Source: JAZDJP01 sp043803805
GTDB lineage: Bacteria > Planctomycetota > JAZDJP01
Direction of reading: 5' to 3'
Assembly (NCBI GenBank): GCA_043803805.1
Contig: JAZDJP010000116.1
Span: forward strand, 1-45,859
DNA length: 45,859 nt
Below, piece after piece: positions 40,085-45,859 of the stretch (position 1 is the first letter of the stretch; the number at the start of each line of letters is the position of its first letter). Both the position numbers and the translations under genes were made by a program. The notes beneath the pieces were generated by a model. The model searched no databases. It worked only from the letters and a program-made list of their open reading frames with translations, and was not told the DNA's origin.

Positions 40085-41437
40085 ATGGCCGACCGCCCTA
40101 TCGTACTCGTTGCCGACGACGAAGAAAGCATGCGGGAACTCCTTTCCGCGATGCTCCGGAAGGAGGGATATGAGACCGTGACCGTCCCGGACGGGGAAGG
40201 CGCCCTGCACGCCCTCTCGGAACACGCGGTGGACGTCGTCCTGCAGGACCTCCGGATGCCGGGGCTCAGCGGGCTGGACCTCCTTTCGCGAATCAGGAAA
40301 TCCCATCCCCGTATCCCCATCATCATCATGACGGCCTATTCCACGTGGGACACCGCCGTCGAGGCGATGCGCCTCGGCGCGCATGACTACCTGAAGAAAC
40401 CCTTCGACAACGAGAATGTGAAGGAGGCCATCCGCCGGGCGCTCCGGGCCCGGTCCTTCTACAACACCGCCGGATCCTCGCGCCTCGAGCCGCACCCCAT
40501 CGTGGGGGCAAGCGCCCCCATGCGCGCGTTGATCCAACGCATCCTGATGATCGCCCCCACGGACAGCACGATTTTCATCATGGGAGAAAGCGGAACGGGA
40601 AAGGAACTTGTCGCCCGGGCGCTCCACGACCATTCCCCCCGGGCCGGAAAACCCTTCGTGGCCATCAACTGCAGCGCGTTCCCGGAAACGCTCCTCGAGA
40701 GCGAACTCTTCGGCCACGTCCGCGGGGCCTTCACGGGGGCCGTTGTGGACAAAAAGGGCCTCATCGAGACGGCCCACCAGGGCACCGCCTTCCTCGACGA
40801 AATCGCCGAGATGAGCCCGGGGACGCAGGCGAAACTGCTGCGGGTTCTCGAGGAACGGGAATTCAAGCCCGTCGGAAGCGCCACCACCCGCCGGGTGGAT
40901 GTCCGCTTCATTGCCGCCACGAACCGGCACATCCCGGAACTCGTTTCCCAGCAGCGGTTCCGGGAGGATCTGTACTACCGGCTGAACGTCATCCCGATCA
41001 CACTCCCCCCCCTGCGGGAACGGAGGGAGGACATCCCGCTCCTCGCCGGACACTTCCTCGCCGAGTACAGCCGGCAAAATGCCAAGCGCATCACCCGTTT
41101 CTCCCCCGGCGCCATGGACATCCTGATGAAGCATGCCTGGCCGGGGAACGTCCGGGAACTGCAAAACACCATCCAGCGGGCCGTGGCCCTTTCCCCCCAT
41201 GAGCGGATCGAGGCGTCGGACATCCCCGACATTGCCAAGCCCCCCGCGGCGCCGGCCGATCCCCCGCCGGACTTCCCCGAAACCGGATTCGACCTCGAAA
41301 AACGGATGGAGGATATCGAAAAGCGTCATCTGGGAGAGGCCCTGCGACGCTCCGACGGCAACGTCACCCGGGCGGCGGAGATGCTGGGGCTGTCGTTCCG
41401 ATCAATGCGGTACAAGGTGAAGAAGTATGGATTATGA
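40085..41437 (+). CDS. NtrC-family sigma-54 response regulator
   Basis: 450 residues. A receiver domain (VLVADDEESMRELL, phosphoacceptor D55 in VLQDLRMPG, KKPF lysine) is followed by AAA+ (Walker A GESGTGK 167-173, GAFTGA 214-219, Walker B FLDEI) and a Fis-type helix-turn-helix at the C-terminus (NVTRAAEMLGLSFRSMRYKV). All key residues are intact. It resembles NtrC/PilR/AtoC regulators. No sensor kinase is adjacent, so the cognate partner is elsewhere. ATG 40085 is chosen as the start of the first receiver strand, just after TATAAT. Confidence 0.93.
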   Translation: MADRPIVLVADDEESMRELLSAMLRKEGYETVTVPDGEGALHALSEHAVDVVLQDLRMPGLSGLDLLSRIRKSHPRIPIIIMTAYSTWDTAVEAMRLGAHDYLKKPFDNENVKEAIRRALRARSFYNTAGSSRLEPHPIVGASAPMRALIQRILMIAPTDSTIFIMGESGTGKELVARALHDHSPRAGKPFVAINCSAFPETLLESELFGHVRGAFTGAVVDKKGLIETAHQGTAFLDEIAEMSPGTQAKLLRVLEEREFKPVGSATTRRVDVRFIAATNRHIPELVSQQRFREDLYYRLNVIPITLPPLRERREDIPLLAGHFLAEYSRQNAKRITRFSPGAMDILMKHAWPGNVRELQNTIQRAVALSPHERIEASDIPDIAKPPAAPADPPPDFPETGFDLEKRMEDIEKRHLGEALRRSDGNVTRAAEMLGLSFRSMRYKVKKYGL

Positions 41438-41501
41438 GGCCACAGCCCGAAAACTCAACCGGTTGTAATCCATACCACACACGGGCGACATAGAGCCTTT
41501 T

Positions 41502-42197
41502 CTACACCTCCACCATCTCCAGACACCACGCCGGCAGGTTTTCGAAGTCACACCGCATCAAAACCGCCGGGGCGTTTTCGAGCCCCGCTGTCCCCTCGCT
41601 CCGCGCCACGGTTTTCATGTTGAGCAGCTTTTGATAAATACGCTCGTGGCGCGGATTGAACGTGAAGAGGCACGTCTCCACCCCCTTGAGCAGGCACAAC
41701 CGGAGTGTTTCCCGGATGAGCCCCATGACGATGTTGCGCTCCTCCCGGCAATCCTTCCGGGTGGCAATCCGCCAGGAGGCCGCCAGTCGCCGCCCCGTGG
41801 CCCGGATACGCTTGCAATCCCTCCCAAAATCCTCATCCACGGGAAGTCCCTTCGATCCATCCAGCGTAAGCGAATTCGTTCCGACAATGCGACCATTCCG
41901 TTCCGCGACAAGCACGATCGTCTCGGGAATACCGTCATGACGCGGATAATGAATGAGCCGCCCGTCCGGTTGCGGAGCGCAATAGCCCCGCTCGACGTAA
42001 GCGTCATGCGTGATCCGGTAGACCTCGTCCAACTCGTCATCGTTTTCGATGGGTCGCACTACCACATCGGGGGATTCGGAGAGCGAAACGCCCCGCTCCA
42101 CATCGGCGCTCAGCGCCCGGAGTGACTGCGAAATGTTTGAAGAAACCCGCCGCGTCGTCATCTCGATCACCGCGCCTCCGCATTCGGAATTCATCAT
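41502..42197 (-). CDS. FeeM-like N-acyltransferase (GNAT fold)
   Basis: 231 residues from ATG 42197 with AGGAGG five bases upstream. It has the autoinducer-synthase/FeeM-type order: VVRPIENDDELDEVYRITHD, VLVAERNGRIVGTNSLTLDG, a central region (RRLAASWRIATRKDCREERN), the helix LIRETLRLCLLKGVETCLFT, then FNPRHERIYQKLLNMK. The NPRH signature matches the protein at 1-597. Predicted to transfer a fatty acyl group to an amine such as an amino acid. It lies 13 bases after the radical SAM gene in the same operon, behind a sigma-54 promoter. Substrate unknown. Confidence 0.72.
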   Translation of the reverse strand: MMNSECGGAVIEMTTRRVSSNISQSLRALSADVERGVSLSESPDVVVRPIENDDELDEVYRITHDAYVERGYCAPQPDGRLIHYPRHDGIPETIVLVAERNGRIVGTNSLTLDGSKGLPVDEDFGRDCKRIRATGRRLAASWRIATRKDCREERNIVMGLIRETLRLCLLKGVETCLFTFNPRHERIYQKLLNMKTVARSEGTAGLENAPAVLMRCDFENLPAWCLEMVEV

Positions 42198-42210
42198 GGC
42201 ATCCTCCTTT

Positions 42211-43854
42211 TCATATCCTCACCCATTTCCGAAGCCGCGAAAGTTTTTTTGCCGGTTTTGCCGTAAGGGACTCCTCCCACGGCAAGATCCGTCTCATCGG
42301 TATTCCTCCTTCAAGATTTGCCGCTATCGGCCGGGGCAGAACCGGCAACAACGCCGGAGCCACAGGACGCTCCGGAGCGTGTTTCCGGAATAGTTCGAAT
42401 CCCAACCGTCTCAGCGCGTTGATTCCCGTCATCTTTTGAAGATGGCGCAGAACGATGAACAACCGCCAGCCCGGCTGACTCGGAGCAAAACGTTTCAAGA
42501 GCCACGTCCCCAGTTTCTGCGCAGACTCCGGCGTCTTCTCGTCCTCGTCGTACATGAAATAATTGGAGCATTTCAATGCCTCGCGCTTGACCATTTCCTT
42601 GACCCGCTCCAGGGAAATCCCTTCCGGCTCGTAAGCCACCGGTTGAAGAAAGTTATCGGTCGTGCAGAACGGATCCTCCGAGAGCATCCGCTCCGCCACC
42701 GGAGAGCCCTTGTACACCCGCAGTCCGATCCCGACGTTGATCAAGTCCCAGGGAGCCGCCGTGCGGCTGACCGTTTCCAAGGTTTCCCGAAGAGTTTCCC
42801 CGGTTTCACCGGGCCCGCCCACCAGCAGGTACCACATCACCGGAATGCCTCTTGTATGCAGGAGATCCGCCGCCCGGAGGACGCTCTCCTTCCGGAAACG
42901 CTTGCCAAGCCCTTCGAGCGTCGCGTCGCACAGCGATTCCGCACCCAGGTCCACATCCCGGAATCCCGCGGCCTTCATGAGATCCACCAGTTCCCCGTCC
43001 ACCGCCCCCGGATTCAAACCCATCGTCCGCAATTCCAACTTCAGACGTTTGGCGACAAGCGCCTTCAACACCTGCTTGCAATGTCCCAAGGGCAGATTAA
43101 ACGTGCTGTCCGTGAACTCCACGTGGGTGATGCCCGTTTTCCCGACCAGTTTCTCGATGTCGTCAGCCACCTTCTCCGGATCCCGCAGCCGCCAGCGCCG
43201 GCCTTCGATCCGGTTGTAGGTGCAGTAGGAGCAGGAGAGGGCGCAACCCCGTTTGGTCTGCACCTGTAGCGGTGAGTTGAAGGCCTTGTAGGGCGTCAAA
43301 TCAATGTGATCGTAGACCCGCGAGAAGTCGAGGTCATCCAGACAGCCGGAAACCGCGGGCGCGCTTTCTTCGACGATCTCTCCATCGATCCGGCGAACCA
43401 GCCCGGGAGTTCCTGAAAGTTCCCTGCCGGTTTCCAGCCGCCGCAGAAGCTCGACGACAGCAATCTCTCCGTCACCGCGGACGGCCAGTTCCAGGTCGAG
43501 ATACTCCAGCATCTCCGGAGCGCTGATGCCCACCGCCGGACCGCCGATCACGATCGGGCCTGAAAATTCGCGTTTCAGGGATTTGATCACATCTTTGCGG
43601 ACGTCTTCGAGCAGAAACCGGGTGTTGAATCCGGCGCTGTTGTCGATATTGCGAATCGAGACGCCGACGACCTCGGGACGGAATTCTTCGATGGCTTTGC
43701 GGATGTCCGCGTCCGGCCGCTTCGAAAAGCACAGATCCAGCACGCGAACCTCGTATCCGGCTCCTTCCGCCGCCGCCGCGACGCATCCCAGTCCGAACGG
43801 GATCACCGGCCAGGGCTGGTGGAAACGGTTGGCGTTGATGAAGAGAACTCGCAT
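42211..43854 (-). CDS. B12-binding-domain radical SAM enzyme
   Basis: 547 residues from ATG 43854 (GGGAG upstream; an earlier in-frame start would lie upstream of the sigma-54 promoter). Residues 1-150 form a cobalamin-binding-like Rossmann domain (VLFINANRFHQPWP, IVIGGPAVGI), without the DxHxxG cobalt ligand. The [4Fe-4S] cluster motif is C204-x3-C208-x2-C211 (KRGCALSCSYCTYNRIEG). The radical SAM barrel follows, with GLNPGAVDGELVDLMKAAGF and WYLLVGGPGET. Such enzymes methylate or rearrange unactivated carbons in lipids, cofactors and natural products. Its partner here is the downstream acyltransferase. The 90-residue C-terminal extension is unassigned. Confidence 0.87.
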   Translation of the reverse strand: MRVLFINANRFHQPWPVIPFGLGCVAAAAEGAGYEVRVLDLCFSKRPDADIRKAIEEFRPEVVGVSIRNIDNSAGFNTRFLLEDVRKDVIKSLKREFSGPIVIGGPAVGISAPEMLEYLDLELAVRGDGEIAVVELLRRLETGRELSGTPGLVRRIDGEIVEESAPAVSGCLDDLDFSRVYDHIDLTPYKAFNSPLQVQTKRGCALSCSYCTYNRIEGRRWRLRDPEKVADDIEKLVGKTGITHVEFTDSTFNLPLGHCKQVLKALVAKRLKLELRTMGLNPGAVDGELVDLMKAAGFRDVDLGAESLCDATLEGLGKRFRKESVLRAADLLHTRGIPVMWYLLVGGPGETGETLRETLETVSRTAAPWDLINVGIGLRVYKGSPVAERMLSEDPFCTTDNFLQPVAYEPEGISLERVKEMVKREALKCSNYFMYDEDEKTPESAQKLGTWLLKRFAPSQPGWRLFIVLRHLQKMTGINALRRLGFELFRKHAPERPVAPALLPVLPRPIAANLEGGIPMRRILPWEESLTAKPAKKLSRLRKWVRI

Positions 43855-43886
43855 TCTGTCTCCCGTTTTCTCGAAAGACGGATGGG

Positions 43887-43901
43887 GCAAATAATATGCC
43901 A
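43887..43901 (-). promoter_or_regulatory. sigma-54 (-24/-12) promoter of the radical SAM-acyltransferase operon
   Basis: The minus strand reads TGGCATATTATTTGC: GG and GC separated by exactly 10 bases and good agreement with TGGCAC-N5-TTGCA. Its -12 side ends 32 bases before ATG 43854. It is divergent from a sigma-54 activator gene, just like the promoter at 969-984. Confidence 0.84.
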
Positions 43902-43976
43902 AGCCGGCGACATCGAAAAAACATTCATATCCCAGCAAAATCGTAGAAACAACACATCCTGATTCTTATGGAAAAC

Positions 43977-43991
43977 GGCACTAATCGTGCC
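43977..43991. promoter_or_regulatory. Palindrome, candidate activator/autoregulation site
   Basis: GGCAC-TAATC-GTGCC, a perfect 5-bp inverted repeat, centred about 108 bases upstream of the predicted sigma-54 start point. It is also only 12 bases before the activator's own ATG, so it could serve both as an upstream activating sequence and an autoregulatory operator (inference). Confidence 0.42.
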
Positions 43992-44002
43992 ATACTGTTG
44001 CC

Positions 44003-45859
44003 ATGAAACAACACCTCTCGCCGCTCGCCAGAGCCATTCTCGACGCGGATTACGCCAGGGTTCGCGCCATCACCGATGATCTCCTTTTGCGACAGGTATC
44101 CGATGGCGAAAAAAAATCTTATCGCGCCATCCGGGCAACCGTGGACGCCCTCGATCACATCCTGCCGGTTGATCAAGCGCTTCCTACTCTCCGGGAAGCC
44201 ATCGACTGTCCGCCGGAGGATCCCGAATTATTCTTCCTTCTCCTGGGGATGGGCACGCATCTCTCCAGTTACCTCCGCCACAAGGGAGATGCACAACGAT
44301 TCTCGCGATTGATGAAAACACTCCTGGACGATACCAGCACCGCCGAGATGAAAGCCTTCTGGCTCTTGAATGAATTCTTCCAGCACTACGCGGTTTCGAA
44401 CTATTCCGACGGCCGGGCACTCCTGAATGAGGCACTTTCGCTGGACATCCCGCGCGACACCGGATTTTGGGTCCGTCTCAAATACAACCGTGTAAATCTT
44501 GCCATTACAGAAATGGACTTCTCCACCGCGGAAAACAATCTGGCTGATATCGCGCCTCTCATCCCTCACCATCCGCATTTCGCCACATCTCTTCAGCTCT
44601 TAAAAATCCACTTGCATCGGAGCATTGGAAACACCGACGAAGCGCTTACAATCCTTGCAACCACCCCATCCTCCGGGCGCACCGGCCTTGCGCAACTACT
44701 TCACTTCACCCTGCTCTTCGACACAAAACGGTGGGAGGACTACGACCGGGAACTTGCGGCTCTTGAGAAATCCCCCATCCCCAATTTTCCACCGGAGTAC
44801 ATCCTCCTCTGCCGATCATGGAAAGCGCTCGGACAAAACGATCTGGGAAAAGCCCGCGAACTCGCTCACGAGGCCATTTCTCCCTCCAAAACGAATCTTC
44901 ATCCTCATCACGTTCTCTCCGACTCCATCAGAATCCTCGCCTCCGTGGAATTGTCCCTTCGCAATCCCAAATCCGCGAGAACCCTCCTCGAGATGATCGA
45001 TCCCCACATGACCATGCTCAATCTTGCAATACGCTGGATGCAACTCTTACTCCTCGAAAATAACGAACCGCAGGCCGCCGTATTCCTCAAACGCATCCTC
45101 GACATTGAACGCTACGGGGCCAGAATACTCGCCCTCGAACTCCGGGAAGCGCACGAGGTCACCGGCCACCAAATGGAGAAACTCCGACTCCTTGTCTCCC
45201 AAATGCATCCCTCGCCACACACGCCCACCGCTTCTCCATCCGAACCCGTTCCTCTCCCGACTCTCCTCGGCGAAAACCCCGCCATCCGCAAAGCGAAAAC
45301 GCTTATCCGGAAATACGCGCCTCTGGATACCACCGTCCTTATCACGGGAGAAACCGGCACGGGCAAGGATGTCGCCGCACGGCTCATCCACGAATCGAGT
45401 TCCCGCGCGGGGCATCCTTTCATTGCCGTCAACTGCGCGAGCATCAGCGATTCCCTCATGGAAGCGGAACTCTTTGGTTACGTAAAGGGCTCTTTTACAG
45501 GAGCAAGCTCCAACCACGACGGCCTTTTCACGACGGCGGGGAAAGGAACTCTCTTCCTGGACGATGTGGAATCCATGCCGGCGCGTCTTCAGGCGGGGCT
45601 TTTACGCGTCCTGGAATCGGGCGAAATCCGTCCCGTGGGAGGAACACGTACCCGGAAAACCACGGCGCGGATTGTGGCGGCAACCAACATCCCCCTCGAT
45701 GAACTCGTCAAAAAAGGAACATTCCGGGAAGATCTGCTTTACCGGCTGGCACGGTTCGAAATCACACTGCCGCCGTTACGGGAGAGAAAAGACGATATCC
45801 CGATCCTGGCGAAGCACTTCCTCAAGAAAATCTATGCGAGTCACCCGGAAGGACCGCCG
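44003..45859 (+). CDS. TPR-AAA+ sigma-54 activator, C-terminus beyond the window
   Basis: 619 codons are read from ATG 44003 to the edge without a stop. Residues 1 to about 400 are TPR-like helices (for example DTGFWVRLKYNRVNLAITEM). The AAA+ domain follows, with KYAPLDTTVLITGETGTGKD (Walker A 449-455), GSFTGA at 496-501 instead of GAFTGA, and LFLDDVESMP instead of the usual LDE Walker B. It is a paralogue of the protein at 1108 and is less GC-rich than most of the window. No Shine-Dalgarno sequence; CATACT lies six bases before the ATG. The predicted target is the divergent radical SAM-acyltransferase operon. Confidence 0.87.
   Translation, partial: MKQHLSPLARAILDADYARVRAITDDLLLRQVSDGEKKSYRAIRATVDALDHILPVDQALPTLREAIDCPPEDPELFFLLLGMGTHLSSYLRHKGDAQRFSRLMKTLLDDTSTAEMKAFWLLNEFFQHYAVSNYSDGRALLNEALSLDIPRDTGFWVRLKYNRVNLAITEMDFSTAENNLADIAPLIPHHPHFATSLQLLKIHLHRSIGNTDEALTILATTPSSGRTGLAQLLHFTLLFDTKRWEDYDRELAALEKSPIPNFPPEYILLCRSWKALGQNDLGKARELAHEAISPSKTNLHPHHVLSDSIRILASVELSLRNPKSARTLLEMIDPHMTMLNLAIRWMQLLLLENNEPQAAVFLKRILDIERYGARILALELREAHEVTGHQMEKLRLLVSQMHPSPHTPTASPSEPVPLPTLLGENPAIRKAKTLIRKYAPLDTTVLITGETGTGKDVAARLIHESSSRAGHPFIAVNCASISDSLMEAELFGYVKGSFTGASSNHDGLFTTAGKGTLFLDDVESMPARLQAGLLRVLESGEIRPVGGTRTRKTTARIVAATNIPLDELVKKGTFREDLLYRLARFEITLPPLRERKDDIPILAKHFLKKIYASHPEGPP

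Noticed and set aside
39989..41329. 446-residue minus-strand frame opposite the NtrC-type regulator
   Set aside because: Shadow of a canonical receiver-AAA+-Fis protein.

Overview
The window is about 46 kb of high-GC, gene-dense bacterial chromosome. I find no rRNA, tRNA, CRISPR array, prophage or transposase. The cell type looks Gram-negative: there are several lipoproteins, a TolB-like propeller, GlnD, TatA and sigma-54 regulation. Secreted GH123/DUF4091-like and other unusual glycosidases, a tagaturonate epimerase, FG-GAP and HEAT-repeat secreted proteins, an AmaP-type anchor and giant TPR sigma-54 activators together suggest an uncultivated PVC-like or Omnitrophota/Sumerlaeota/Hydrogenedentes-like polysaccharide degrader. 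I cannot place it more closely from sequence alone.

Layout. 1-3552: an acyltransferase of the N-acyl amino acid synthase (FeeM) type with a DUF2892 membrane protein, divergent from a TPR/AAA+ sigma-54 activator. 3562-7604: a secreted glycosidase-like protein, a 22-residue Cys4/poly-Lys micro-gene with its own promoter and terminator, and an MFS transporter. 7651-11285: an operon of a coiled-coil protein and two actin-like ATPases. 11380-18075: sugar and uronate catabolism (TIM-barrel isomerase, UxaE, glycosidase, phosphodiesterase lipoprotein, PfkB kinase). 18152-31720: mostly housekeeping genes (IlvD, M48 protease, DUF167, RtcB, GlnD, RarA) with two AT-richer orphan islands and two odd lipoproteins. 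31678-37324: folate cyclo-ligase, FG-GAP protein, NUDIX, PA2779-like protein, AmaP and a TolB-like propeller. 37352-39967: terminator, a MITE-like inverted-repeat element, TatA, RluD-type synthase and a TPR membrane protein. 40085-45859: an NtrC-type response regulator, then a second acyltransferase module (B12-type radical SAM plus FeeM-like GNAT) divergent from a second TPR sigma-54 activator that runs off the window.

The main discovery is that the two ends of the window carry the same architecture. Each has a two-gene minus-strand operon ending in a FeeM-like acyltransferase and preceded by a GG-N10-GC (-24/-12) sigma-54 promoter. Each operon is divergent from a TPR-AAA+ activator, with a palindrome in the shared intergenic region. 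I infer two related, locally controlled small-molecule or lipid-signal circuits; the product is unknown.

Other notable signals are an actin-like pair with a coiled-coil partner, the Cys4/Lys micro-gene, a receiver-like domain inside a lipoprotein, repeats with a strict 8-bp period but a different core word at each site, and -10 boxes 6-9 nt ahead of start codons that lack a Shine-Dalgarno sequence.
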